A stretch of 64,000 bases of DNA, from assembly GCF_003628555.1 (NCBI RefSeq), contig NZ_CP021731.1, positions 4,402,001 through 4,466,000 on the forward strand, read 5' to 3'. Source of the DNA: Azoarcus sp. DN11. Lineage in GTDB: Bacteria > Pseudomonadota > Gammaproteobacteria > Burkholderiales > Rhodocyclaceae. A model generated the notes under the pieces. The model made no database searches, had not been told where the DNA came from, and saw only the letters and a list, made by a program, of their open reading frames with translations. Shown here in pieces: positions 19,873-28,779 of this stretch (its first letter is position 1; each line of letters begins with the position of its first letter). The translations under genes and the position numbers were made by a program.

Positions 19873-21072
19873 TCACACGCGCTCGAACACGCCCGCAGCC
19901 CCCATGCCGGTGCCGATGCACATCGAGATCATGCCGTAGCGCAGGTTCGCGTCGCGGCGCATCGCGCTCATCAGCGTCGCGGTGCGGATCGCGCCGGTCG
20001 CGCCGAGCGGATGGCCCAGCGCGATCGCGCCGCCGAGCGGGTTGACCTTCGCCGGGTCGAGCCCGAGCTGCCCGATCACCGCGAGCGCCTGCGCCGCGAA
20101 GGCTTCGTTGAGCTCGATCCAGTCGAGCTCGTCCTGGGCAATGCCGCCTGCCGCGAGCGCGCGCGGGATCGCCTCGACCGGGCCGATGCCCATCACCTGC
20201 GGCGGCACGCCGGCGACCGCGTAGCTGACGAAGCGCGCGATCGGCGTCACGCCGTGGCGCTTGACCGCCGCCTCGCTCATCAGCAGCACCGCACCGGCGC
20301 CGTCGGACATCTGCGAGCTGTTGCCCGCGGTGACCGAACCGCGCGCGGCGAACACCGGCTTGAGCTTCGCGAGCGCTTCCAGCGAGGCGTCCGCGCGCGG
20401 CCCCTCGTCGGTGTCGGCGACGCGCTCGACGACGCGCACCGCGCCGCCCTCGCCCGGCACATGGGTGCGCACGGGGTAGGGCGTGATCTCGTCGCGGAAG
20501 AGGCCCGCCGCGATCGCCGCGCTGGCACGCTGGTTCGAGTGCAGCGCGAAGCGGTCCTGATCCTCGCGCCCGACTTTCCACTGCTGCGCGACCATCTCGG
20601 CGGTGAGGCCCATGCCGTAGGCGATGCCGATGTTCTCGTGCTTCGCGAACACGGCCGGGTTGAGGCTCACCTTGTTGCCCATGATCTGCGGCATCGCGCT
20701 CATCGACTCGGTGCCCGCCGCGATCATCACGTCCGCCTCGCCGAGGCGGATGCGCGCCGCGGCGTCCGCGACCGCCTGCAGGCCGGAGGAACAGAAACGG
20801 TTGATCGTGATCCCCGGCACCGTGTCCGGCAGGCCCGCCAGCAGCAGGCCGATGCGCGCGACGTTCATGCCCTGCTCGGCTTCCGGCATCGCGCAACCGA
20901 CGATCACGTCGCTGATCTCCCTCGCGTCGAGCCCCGGCACCTTCGCCACCGCCGCTGCCAGCACGTGCGCGAGCATGTCGTCCGGGCGCACGCTGCGGAA
21001 CATGCCGTTCCTCTTGGCGACCGGCGTGCGCGTCGCGGCGACGATGTAGGCTTCCTGAATCTGTCTGCTCAT
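19873..21072 (-). CDS. fadA: Acetyl-CoA acyltransferase (thiolase, FadA-like)
   Basis: Cleaves 3-ketoacyl-CoA to acetyl-CoA and a shortened acyl-CoA, the last step of each beta-oxidation cycle. The 399-residue protein has the acyl-accepting Cys94 in INRFCSSGLQ, the NEAFAAQAL motif, the catalytic histidine in ALGHPLGATGAI, and the second cysteine in MCIGTGMGAAG near the C-terminus. It lies 27 bases downstream of the multifunctional dehydrogenase/hydratase gene, matching the fadN-fadA arrangement of Bacillus. Confidence 0.94.
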   Translation of the reverse strand: MSRQIQEAYIVAATRTPVAKRNGMFRSVRPDDMLAHVLAAAVAKVPGLDAREISDVIVGCAMPEAEQGMNVARIGLLLAGLPDTVPGITINRFCSSGLQAVADAAARIRLGEADVMIAAGTESMSAMPQIMGNKVSLNPAVFAKHENIGIAYGMGLTAEMVAQQWKVGREDQDRFALHSNQRASAAIAAGLFRDEITPYPVRTHVPGEGGAVRVVERVADTDEGPRADASLEALAKLKPVFAARGSVTAGNSSQMSDGAGAVLLMSEAAVKRHGVTPIARFVSYAVAGVPPQVMGIGPVEAIPRALAAGGIAQDELDWIELNEAFAAQALAVIGQLGLDPAKVNPLGGAIALGHPLGATGAIRTATLMSAMRRDANLRYGMISMCIGTGMGAAGVFERV

Positions 21073-21099
21073 GTCGTTTTCCCCATCCGTTTCCGAGGG

Positions 21100-23481
21100 T
21101 TAGTTCCTGAGGGGCTTGCCGGTTTCAAGCGTGTGCGCGATGCGCTGCTGCGTCTTCTCCTGCTTCAGCAGGTCGACGAAGAGGGCGCGCTCGACGTCGA
21201 GGATCCACTGCTCGGGCACGCGCGCATTCGTCTCGACCTCGCCGCCGCACAGGGCGGTCGCCGCGGCCTTCGCGACCTTGTAGTCGTAGGGCGAGATGAA
21301 GCCGCCTTCGGCCATGTTCACGAGCATCAGCTCGCAGGTCGCGATACCGTTGCGGCCCGCGACCGTCACCGCACGCTGCACCTGCGGCGGCCGGTAGCCC
21401 GCCTCATGAAGCGCCCGTGCCCGCCGGATGCCGACGTAGAGCAGCTCCTGCGCATGGAAGACGATGTCGTCCGTGGCCTTCGCGAAACCGAGCTGCACGG
21501 CCTCCAGCGCGCTCTTTGCGACGGTCGCCATCGCGATCGTCTGGAAGCTGTTCTGGATGAACGGGAAGACGTCGCCGCCCGCAGCCTTCTGCGCCGCGTA
21601 GTGGGCCTGCAGCGCAAACTCCTTGCTGCCGCCGCCCGCCGGGATCAGACCGACGCCCGCCTCGACGAGGCCGACGTAGCTTTCCAGCGCCAGCACGCGG
21701 TGCGCCGAGTGCATCGCGAACTCGCAGCCGCCGCCCAGCGCCATGCCCTGGATCGCCGTGACTACCGGCACTTGCGCATGCTTGAGCGTCATCGATGCGC
21801 GCTGGAACTTCGCGACGGTGCGCTCCAGCGCGTCGAACTGCCCGGCCTTGCAGGCCGCGACGACCTGATGCAGGTTCGCGCCGACCGCGAACGGCGCGGG
21901 ATGCCACAGCACGACGCCGTCGAGATCGCGTTCGGCGCGCGCCATCGCCTCGAGCAGGCCGTCCAGCACCTCGTCGCCGATCGCGTGCTGCTTCGACTTG
22001 AAGGACAGGATGCCGATGCGCGCGTCCTGGTCGGGGCGCGTCCACAGGCGTACCCCGTCGTTCTCCCACAGGGTCTCGCCGCGCTCGGACGGCGCCTCGC
22101 CCAGCACCTGCTCGGGGTAGAGCTGGCGCTCATACACCGGCAGCGTCGAACGCGGCTTCAGCGCCTTCGTCGTCGCCGAATACGAACCACCCGCTTCGTG
22201 CACGCCGCGGCGCTCGAACACCCACGCCGGCAGCGGCACCTTCGCCATCGCCCGGCCGTGTTCGATGTCGAGCCGGACCATCTTGGCGATCTCGCTCCAG
22301 TCGGCCGCCTGCCAGGTCTCGAACGGCCCCTGCGACCAGCCGAAGCCCCAGCGCATCGCGAGGTCCACGTCGCGCGCGTTGTCGGCGATGTCCCCGAGAT
22401 GCACGGCGCAGTAGTGGAACACGTCGCGGAACACGGCCCACAGGAACTGCGCCTCCAGCAATTCGCTCGCGGCCAGCAGGGCGAAGCGCTCGACCGGGTC
22501 CTTCGTCTTCAGCATCGTCTCGACCGCCGGAATCACGTCGCCCGCGCTCGGGCGGTAGCCCTGCGTCTTCAGATCCAGCACCTGGATCTGCTTGCCTTCC
22601 TTGCGGTAGATGCCGGCGCGCGTCTTCTGCCCCAGCGCGCCCTGCGCGATCAGCGCCTGCAGCCACTCCGGCACCTTGAAGTGCGCATGCCACGGGTCGT
22701 CGGGCAGCGTCGCCTGCATCGTGCCGATCACGTGGGCGAGCGTGTCGAGGCCGACGACGTCGGCGGTGCGGTAGGTCGCGCTCTTGGGCCGACCGATCAG
22801 CGGCCCGGTGAGGCCGTCGACCTCGTCGAAGCCCAGCCCGAGGCGCGCCGTGTGGTGCATCACCGCGAGGATCGAGAACACACCGACGCGGTTGGCGACG
22901 AAATTGGGCGTGTCCTTCGCGCGCACGATGGATTTCCCGAGCCGCGTCGTCAGCCAGCTCTCGAGTGCATCGAGCATCGCGGCGTCGGTGTCGCGTGTCG
23001 CGATCAGCTCGACCAGCGACATATAGCGCGGCGGGTTGAAGAAGTGGATGCCGCAGAAGCGCCCGCGCAGCGCCGCCGGCATGCCTTCGGCGAGCGCGTT
23101 GATCGACAGGCCGGAAGTGTTCGACGCGAAGTTCGCATCGGGACGGATGAATGGCGCGACCTTCGCGTAGAGGTCCTGCTTCCACTCCATCTTCTCGGCG
23201 ATCGCCTCGATGATGAGATCGCACTCGCGCAGCTTTTCGAGGTCGGCGCCGTAGTTCGCGGCGTCGATGAAGGCCGCGCGATCCTTCGTCGCGAGCGGCG
23301 CCGGATCCAGCTTTTTCAGGTCGGCGAGCGCCTTGTCGACGATCGCGTTCGGCTTGCCGTCCTTCGCCGGCAGGTCGAACAGCAGCACCGGCACGTCGGC
23401 GTTCGCGCAGTGGGCGGCGATCTGCGCCCCCATCACGCCCGCGCCGAGCACCGCGACCTTGCGGATGATGAAATTGCTCAT
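21100..23481 (-). CDS. 3-hydroxyacyl-CoA dehydrogenase / enoyl-CoA hydratase (FadN-type domain order)
   Basis: A 793-residue fusion that performs the hydration and NAD-dependent oxidation steps of beta-oxidation. The N-terminus is the Rossmann domain (KVAVLGAGVMGAQIAAHCA), followed by 3-hydroxyacyl-CoA dehydrogenase C-terminal domains (HFFNPPRYM, about 185-420) and then a crotonase domain (about 480-690, with the oxyanion segment MALGGGCEFAMHSAHRVLAL). This order is the reverse of FadB/FadJ and matches Bacillus FadN in order and length. The start at 23481 has GGAG upstream. It forms an operon with the FadA-like thiolase. Confidence 0.92.
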   Translation of the reverse strand: MSNFIIRKVAVLGAGVMGAQIAAHCANADVPVLLFDLPAKDGKPNAIVDKALADLKKLDPAPLATKDRAAFIDAANYGADLEKLRECDLIIEAIAEKMEWKQDLYAKVAPFIRPDANFASNTSGLSINALAEGMPAALRGRFCGIHFFNPPRYMSLVELIATRDTDAAMLDALESWLTTRLGKSIVRAKDTPNFVANRVGVFSILAVMHHTARLGLGFDEVDGLTGPLIGRPKSATYRTADVVGLDTLAHVIGTMQATLPDDPWHAHFKVPEWLQALIAQGALGQKTRAGIYRKEGKQIQVLDLKTQGYRPSAGDVIPAVETMLKTKDPVERFALLAASELLEAQFLWAVFRDVFHYCAVHLGDIADNARDVDLAMRWGFGWSQGPFETWQAADWSEIAKMVRLDIEHGRAMAKVPLPAWVFERRGVHEAGGSYSATTKALKPRSTLPVYERQLYPEQVLGEAPSERGETLWENDGVRLWTRPDQDARIGILSFKSKQHAIGDEVLDGLLEAMARAERDLDGVVLWHPAPFAVGANLHQVVAACKAGQFDALERTVAKFQRASMTLKHAQVPVVTAIQGMALGGGCEFAMHSAHRVLALESYVGLVEAGVGLIPAGGGSKEFALQAHYAAQKAAGGDVFPFIQNSFQTIAMATVAKSALEAVQLGFAKATDDIVFHAQELLYVGIRRARALHEAGYRPPQVQRAVTVAGRNGIATCELMLVNMAEGGFISPYDYKVAKAAATALCGGEVETNARVPEQWILDVERALFVDLLKQEKTQQRIAHTLETGKPLRN

Positions 23482-23503
23482 GCCAAATCTCCGGTCAATG
23501 CAC

Positions 23504-23515
23504 ATGACATGTCAT
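23504..23515. promoter_or_regulatory. 12-bp palindrome upstream of the FadN-type gene
   Basis: ATGACATGTCAT is a perfect 12-bp palindrome starting 22 bases upstream of the ATG at 23481. Its position suits an operator or a promoter-proximal structure; no matching regulator is identifiable. Confidence 0.3.
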
Positions 23516-23580
23516 CGGCGCGATCGCGGCCGACGGCGAATGCTGCCTTCTTCTTTTTAGCGGATATTGCGGCGGATGCC

Positions 23581-23620
23581 GCGCGAAACGGGACGGCGAC
23601 CGCATGCAGAGCCGCCGTCC
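23581..23620 (-). terminator. Probable terminator of the FadL-like gene
   Basis: On the minus strand a stem formed by GGACGGCG and CGCCGTCC (ends 23591-23620, loop about 14) lies just beyond the porin stop and is followed by CGTTTCGCG. The weak T-run makes this only a likely terminator. Confidence 0.4.
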
Positions 23621-23633
23621 GCCGTTCAGGCGC

Positions 23634-24941
23634 TCAGAACGCCATCGAATACTGCGCGCCGAGGAGCCACACGCTGGAGTCGTATTCGCCGGTCACGCGG
23701 CCGCGGCCGTCCCGGGTCTGGTCGTTGTCGATCTTGGTCTTCGGCACCAGCAGATAGGCCACGCCGAGGTCGAGCGCGTTGGTCTTGCTGAGCTTCCACT
23801 GCGCGCCGGTGCTGAACCAGGTGCGGTTGTTGTCCGGCAGCGACACGAGGCGGCGCACCTTGTCCCTCACCGGCGTCTGGTCGTAGGCGATGCCGAACTT
23901 CAGCTTCCACGCGTCGTTGAGCAGGTAGTTCGCACCCAGCGCGACGCGCCACGTGTCCTTGAACTCGGTGTGCAGCGTCTGGGCGGTCGAACCGCTCAGC
24001 ACACCGGAAGTCCGCACGATGTCGACCTGCCTGACACTGCTCCAGCCGGTCCAGGACAGGTCGCCGAGCATCTCCCAGCGGTTGTCGAGCTTCTGCGCAA
24101 CACTGACGATGAAGGAGTCGGGCAGATCGACATCCGCTTCGGCCTTGACCGAACGCAGGGTCGGCGCCAGCCCTGCCGCCGGTCCCTTGATCTTGAGGTC
24201 GCCTTTCAGCGTGTGCTCAACCTTCGAGCGGTACGACATGCCGACCTTCATCGACGGCGACAACGTGAACAGCGCACCGACGTTCCAGCCCCACGCGTCC
24301 GAATCCGCATCCAGCGTCGCGGTCGTCGCGTTCAGGCCGGGCACGCGCGTGATGCTCGTCGGCAACACCGTGGCAACGCGCTTGTATTCGGCCTCGAAGC
24401 GCTGCCAGTTCAGGCCGGCGCCGATCGACACCTTGTCGTTTACGCGCCAGGCGACCGACGGGTTGATGTTGATGGTCTTCAGGTCGAACTTGACCGCCTG
24501 CGCGCGACCGACCCAATCGTCGTCATACTCGGTCACAAGGCCGAAGGGGGCGCCGATCCCCAAGCCGAGATACAGGTCCTTGTCCAGTGCCCACGACAGG
24601 TAGGCGTTGGGAATCCCCGCCCACGAGCCCGCGTCGCCTCCGCCGCCGGAAGTCGGAATGCGCGGCGCGTTAAGGACGACGGAGCCCTTGTTCTTGAAGT
24701 CGAAACTCGGCCGCACCGCGACGCCGCCCAGCGACACTTCGTGCGCCTGCAGCTGCGTCATGCCGGCCGGGTTGAAGAAGATCGTGCTCGCGTTCTCGGC
24801 GACCGCCGCCGAGCCCGCATAGGCATTGCCGATGCCGCTGGCGTTCTGTTCGAGCAGCTGGAAGCCGCCAGCCGACGCGGCACCGGAGCCGAGCGCGAGC
24901 AGCGCGGCGGGAAGCAGGCGGGCAATCGTCGTTTTCTGCAT
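23634..24941 (-). CDS. OmpP1/FadL-family outer-membrane transport protein
   Basis: A 14-strand beta-barrel that admits long-chain fatty acids or other hydrophobic substrates. The 435-residue precursor has a signal peptide ending GAASA, and the mature N-terminus GGFQLLEQNASGIGNAYAG followed by AENASTIFFNPAGM is the FadL hatch signature; the C-terminus ends in phenylalanine (SMAF), as for BAM-assembled barrels. The start at 24941 has AGGAGA upstream; the in-frame extension to 25118 is spurious. Its place among beta-oxidation genes supports fatty-acid uptake. Confidence 0.93.
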   Translation of the reverse strand: MQKTTIARLLPAALLALGSGAASAGGFQLLEQNASGIGNAYAGSAAVAENASTIFFNPAGMTQLQAHEVSLGGVAVRPSFDFKNKGSVVLNAPRIPTSGGGGDAGSWAGIPNAYLSWALDKDLYLGLGIGAPFGLVTEYDDDWVGRAQAVKFDLKTININPSVAWRVNDKVSIGAGLNWQRFEAEYKRVATVLPTSITRVPGLNATTATLDADSDAWGWNVGALFTLSPSMKVGMSYRSKVEHTLKGDLKIKGPAAGLAPTLRSVKAEADVDLPDSFIVSVAQKLDNRWEMLGDLSWTGWSSVRQVDIVRTSGVLSGSTAQTLHTEFKDTWRVALGANYLLNDAWKLKFGIAYDQTPVRDKVRRLVSLPDNNRTWFSTGAQWKLSKTNALDLGVAYLLVPKTKIDNDQTRDGRGRVTGEYDSSVWLLGAQYSMAF

Positions 24942-25068
24942 GTGTCTTATCTCCTCGGATATTGTCTTTGCACCTTCGGCGCTGCATTCCGGACCCGCAG
25001 CGCGGTCTCCCCGGATCTCCGCACGGACCCCGGCGCCACGGGGCCGCACGAAATTCATCAAACGCCGC

Positions 25069-25476
25069 TCACCCCGGCGGAACGGGCCGCTTGCGCCCCT
25101 GCTCGTCGAGCGCGACATAGGTCAGCGTCGCCTCGGTGACCTTCACGACCACCGGGTTCACGACGTCGCGCTCGGCATACACCTCGACATCCACGGTGAT
25201 GGAGGTGCGGCCGACGCTGACGACTTCGGCATAGAAACTCACCAGGTCGCCGACCGAGACCGGCTGCCTGAAGGCGAAGGAATTGACCGCAACCGTCGCG
25301 ACCCGGCTGCGCGCGCGGCGGTGCGCGGGGATCGCGCCGGCGATGTCGACCATCGACATGATCCAGCCGCCGAACACCTCGCCGGCGGGATTGAGGTCGG
25401 CCGGCATCGGCATCACGCGCAGCGCCGGCTGCTTGTTCCCGGGCAGACGCACCGGCTCGGCCACGGCTTCGCTCAT
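25069..25476 (-). CDS. Acyl-CoA thioesterase (YciA/acyl-CoA hydrolase type)
   Basis: A 135-residue single hotdog-domain protein that hydrolyses acyl-CoA. The signature is PADLNPAGEVFGGWIMSMVDIAGAI (about 25-48), with the catalytic Asp in the loop after NPAGEVFGGW, then VNSFAFRQPVSVGD. The start at 25476 (MSEAVAEPV) has GAGGAAA upstream; ATGs at 25503 and 25512 are alternatives. It begins 16 bases after the stop of the FadJ-like gene and so is probably the last gene of the fadE-fadI-fadJ operon, perhaps releasing CoA when acyl-CoA accumulates. Confidence 0.9.
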   Translation of the reverse strand: MSEAVAEPVRLPGNKQPALRVMPMPADLNPAGEVFGGWIMSMVDIAGAIPAHRRARSRVATVAVNSFAFRQPVSVGDLVSFYAEVVSVGRTSITVDVEVYAERDVVNPVVVKVTEATLTYVALDEQGRKRPVPPG

Positions 25477-25492
25477 CGGAGTTTCCTCATGC

Positions 25493-27493
25493 TCATCCCG
25501 CATGGACAACAACGTCAGGCCGGCTGGTCGGAACTTCGCCGGACGACGCCCCCCCCACTTCCGGGGAATGATACAGCGGCCCGCCGGTGAAGGGGGCGAA
25601 GCCGGTCCCGAATATCACGCCGGCATCGGCGAGATCCGCATCGGCCACCACGCCAGTTTCCACGCAGCGCCGCGCCGCCGCGACGAGCGGGGCGACGATG
25701 CGTCCGGCGAGCTCCGGCGGGACGGCCCCGGCCGCGCCCTTCTGCGCCTTGCCGTCCGCCCAGCGGTAGTAGCCCTGCCCGCTCTTCCTGCCCAGATGAC
25801 CCGCTGCGACCAGCTCCAGCAGCCTGCGCGGCGGCTCCGTCCCCTCTCCGGCGAGCGCCTTGCCGGCGGCGACGGCGATGTCGAGGCCGACCGTGTCGAC
25901 GAGTTCGACCGGCCCCATCGGCATGCCGAACGCGACCAGCGCCGCATCGACCGTCTCCGGCGCGACGCCTTCCTCGACGCAACGCAGCGCCTCCAGCATG
26001 TAGGGACCGAGCACCGCGTTCACGAGGAAGCCCGGCGCGCTCTTCACCGGCAGCGGCAGCTTGTCGATGCGCCGCACGAAGGCCGCGGCGCGGCGCAGCG
26101 CCTCGTCGTCCGATTGTTCGCCGCGCACCACTTCCACGAGCGGCATCAGCGCGACCGGATTGAAGAAGTGGATGCCGACGAGCCGGCGCGGATCCGTCAG
26201 CGCGGTCGCGATGTCCTCGATGCGCAGGCTCGACGTATTCGTCGCGAGCACCGCGTCGGGTTTGGCGCGCCGCTCGATGTCGGCGAACAGCGCGCGCTTG
26301 GCGCCGAGATTCTCGAAGATCGCCTCGATCACGAGATCCGCACGCGCGGCGCCATGCCCCTGCGGATCGGGAATCAGGCGGTCGAGCGCGAAGCGCACCG
26401 GGCGCTTGTCGCCGCGGAACTTGCGCTCGAAGAACGTCGCCGCACGCGCGACGGCCGGCGCGATGCGCTCGACGGACTGATCCTGCAGCGTCACCGTCAT
26501 GCCGACGAAGGCGCACAGCGCGGCGATGTCGCCGCCCATCACGCCGGCGCCGACGACATGCACGTGGCGCGGAGCGAAGTCCGAGTCTTTCCCGAAACCC
26601 TTCAGCCGCTCCTGCAGGAAGAACACGCGGATGAGGTTCTTCGCCGTCGGCGAACGGAAGATCGCCTCCAGCGAGGCCGGGTCGTCCGCGGGCACCGCGA
26701 GCGCGTTGCCGCCGTATTTTTGCCAGATGTCGAGGATCGCGTACGGCGCCGGGTAATGCTCGCGCGGCGCCTTCGCGGCGACCTGCTGGCGCGCCTTGTT
26801 CGCGACGACGGCCTTGAGCGGGCCGTTGAGGAGCTTCTGCGCGACCGGCAGCGCACGCGGCCGCTGCCCCGACAGCACCAGCAGGCGCGCGGCGTTCTCC
26901 ATCACGCGCGGCGGCACGCATTCGTCGGCAAGGCCCAGCTTGCGCGCGCGGCGCGCATCGACGCTCTTGCCGGTGAGCATCAGGTCGAGCGCCGCCGCGG
27001 GGCCGACGACTTCGGGCAGGCGCTTCATGCCGCCCCAGCCGGGCACGATGCCGAGCATCACCTCGGGCAGCGCGAGCTTGGTGCCGGGCTCGTCCACGAC
27101 GATGCGGTAACGGCACGCGAGCGCGAGCTCCAGCCCGCCGCCGAGGCAGTGGCCGCGGACCAGCGCGAGTGTCGGGAATTTGAGGCGCGCGAGCCAGTTG
27201 AAGAGTTCCCAGCCGCGCTGCACCAGATCGCGGGCGCCCTGCGCCGAGTCGATGCGCGTGAATTCCTCGATGTCCGCGCCGGCAATGAAACCGGCCGGTT
27301 TGGCCGACGCGATGACGAGCCCCTTCGGCGGGTCGGCTTCGAGCTGCGCGAAGGCTGCCGCCAGCTCGTCGAGCAGTTCGCGTGACAGCGTGTTCGTGTT
27401 CGCGCCCGCGCGATCGAGATACAGCCACGCGAGACCGTCGCTCTCGCCCTTGAGACCTTTGCGTACGAGCACCAGATGCCTGAATCCGGTCAT
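25493..27493 (-). CDS. fadJ: FadJ-like enoyl-CoA hydratase / 3-hydroxyacyl-CoA dehydrogenase
   Basis: A 666-residue multifunctional beta-oxidation enzyme in the classical order: a crotonase domain (about 1-190, oxyanion segment VRGHCLGGGLELALACRYR) and a Rossmann domain (about 300-480, HVHVVGAGVMGGDIAAL and NTSSLRIEDIA), then two dehydrogenase C-terminal domains with HFFNPVALMPLVEVV. It is somewhat shorter than E. coli FadJ (about 714). The ATG overlaps the thiolase stop by one base (TAATG). Together with the upstream thiolase it reproduces the fadI-fadJ order. Confidence 0.92.
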   Translation of the reverse strand: MTGFRHLVLVRKGLKGESDGLAWLYLDRAGANTNTLSRELLDELAAAFAQLEADPPKGLVIASAKPAGFIAGADIEEFTRIDSAQGARDLVQRGWELFNWLARLKFPTLALVRGHCLGGGLELALACRYRIVVDEPGTKLALPEVMLGIVPGWGGMKRLPEVVGPAAALDLMLTGKSVDARRARKLGLADECVPPRVMENAARLLVLSGQRPRALPVAQKLLNGPLKAVVANKARQQVAAKAPREHYPAPYAILDIWQKYGGNALAVPADDPASLEAIFRSPTAKNLIRVFFLQERLKGFGKDSDFAPRHVHVVGAGVMGGDIAALCAFVGMTVTLQDQSVERIAPAVARAATFFERKFRGDKRPVRFALDRLIPDPQGHGAARADLVIEAIFENLGAKRALFADIERRAKPDAVLATNTSSLRIEDIATALTDPRRLVGIHFFNPVALMPLVEVVRGEQSDDEALRRAAAFVRRIDKLPLPVKSAPGFLVNAVLGPYMLEALRCVEEGVAPETVDAALVAFGMPMGPVELVDTVGLDIAVAAGKALAGEGTEPPRRLLELVAAGHLGRKSGQGYYRWADGKAQKGAAGAVPPELAGRIVAPLVAAARRCVETGVVADADLADAGVIFGTGFAPFTGGPLYHSPEVGGASSGEVPTSRPDVVVHAG

Positions 27494-28779
27494 TACAACG
27501 CCTCCACCAGCATCGCACCGCCCTGCCCGCCGCCGATGCAGATCGCCGCGACGCCGCGTTTCAGCCCCTGCCGGCGCAGCACGTTCAGCAGATGTAGCAC
27601 GATGCGCGCACCGCTCGCGCCGACCGGATGCCCTTGCGCGATCGCGCCGCCGTCGATGTTGAGCTTCGCGTCGTCGAGGCGACCGAAGGCCTCCGGCAGC
27701 CCCAGTTCGTCGCGACAGTAGTCGGCGTCGTCCCACGCGCGCAGGCAGGCAATCACCTGCGCGGCGAAGGCCTCGTTGATCTCCCACGCGTCGACGTCGC
27801 CGAGCGCGAGGCCGTGGCGCTGCAGGATGGGAGTGGCCGCATGCACCGGGCCGAGACCCATCTGCGCGGGATCGAGTCCCGCCCACTGGCTGTCGGCGAT
27901 GCGCCCGAGGGGCGTCAGGCCGTGGCGCTCGACCGCGGCTTCCGACGCCAGCACCAGCCACGCCGCGCCGTCGGTGATCTGCGAGCTGTTGCCGGCGGTG
28001 ACGCGGCCGTACTTGCGGTCGAAGAAGGGTTTCAGCTTCGCGAGGTTCCCGGGTGTCGAGTCCGCGCGCACGCCGTCGTCGTCCGCATACACGGTGCCGT
28101 TGCGGCCGATCAGCGGCACGAGCTCACCCGCGCCGAAACGCCCGGCCTCTCGCGCCGCCAGCACGCGGGCGTGGCTGCGCGCGGCGAAGGCGTCCATCTC
28201 GGCGCGCGAGATGCCGAAGCGGTGGGCGAGGTTCTCCGCGGTCTGGCCCATCAGCTGGCCGACGATGGGGTCCGTGAGGCCCTTCATGATGCCGATCACC
28301 GGCGCGAGATAACCCGGCCTGAAGCGGCGCAGCGCGGCGACCTTGTCGCCGACGGTCCTGGTCGCGTACCAGCCGGAGAGCCAGCGCACCATCGCGTCGG
28401 AGAGCAGCAGCGGCGCGCGCGACAGTGCATCGACGCCGCCCGCGAGCACCAGTTCCGAGCGCCCCGTGCGGATGTTCGCGATCGCCGAATCGAGCGCCTG
28501 CATGCCGGAGGCGCAATTGCGCATCACGGTCCAGCCCGGCACCTTCTGCCCGCAGCCTATGCGCAGCGCAACGACGCGGCCGATGTTGACCTCGTCGGGC
28601 GACGGGCTCGCGCAGCCGAGGATCACCTCGTCGAGCTCGTCCGGCGCAAAGCGCTGGCGCACGAGCAGTGCCGCACCCGCGGCGGTCGCGAGGTCGGCGG
28701 CCGCGAACGGCCCCGGCGTGTTGCGCGACTTGAGGAAGGGCGTGCGCGCGCCGTCGATGATGTAGACGTCCTTCGTCAT
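27493..28779 (-). CDS. fadI: FadI-like acetyl-CoA C-acyltransferase
   Basis: A 428-residue thiolase partner of the FadJ-like enzyme. The acyl-binding cysteine is Cys89 in VMRNCASGMQ; the NEAFAAQV, QGHPVGASGAR and ICIGGGQGGAM motifs supply the other catalytic residues. The length and the long insert near 150-200 fit the FadI type more than the 390-residue FadA type. The start overlaps the fadE stop (ATGA) and the stop overlaps fadJ, so all three are translated as a coupled unit. Confidence 0.92.
   Translation of the reverse strand: MTKDVYIIDGARTPFLKSRNTPGPFAAADLATAAGAALLVRQRFAPDELDEVILGCASPSPDEVNIGRVVALRIGCGQKVPGWTVMRNCASGMQALDSAIANIRTGRSELVLAGGVDALSRAPLLLSDAMVRWLSGWYATRTVGDKVAALRRFRPGYLAPVIGIMKGLTDPIVGQLMGQTAENLAHRFGISRAEMDAFAARSHARVLAAREAGRFGAGELVPLIGRNGTVYADDDGVRADSTPGNLAKLKPFFDRKYGRVTAGNSSQITDGAAWLVLASEAAVERHGLTPLGRIADSQWAGLDPAQMGLGPVHAATPILQRHGLALGDVDAWEINEAFAAQVIACLRAWDDADYCRDELGLPEAFGRLDDAKLNIDGGAIAQGHPVGASGARIVLHLLNVLRRQGLKRGVAAICIGGGQGGAMLVEAL

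Noticed and set aside
19849..23757. A 1302-codon open frame antisense to the thiolase and FadN-type genes
   Set aside because: It crosses two clear minus-strand genes and their gap, and its translation is low-complexity Arg/His/Asp. Third-position GC bias explains the absence of stops.
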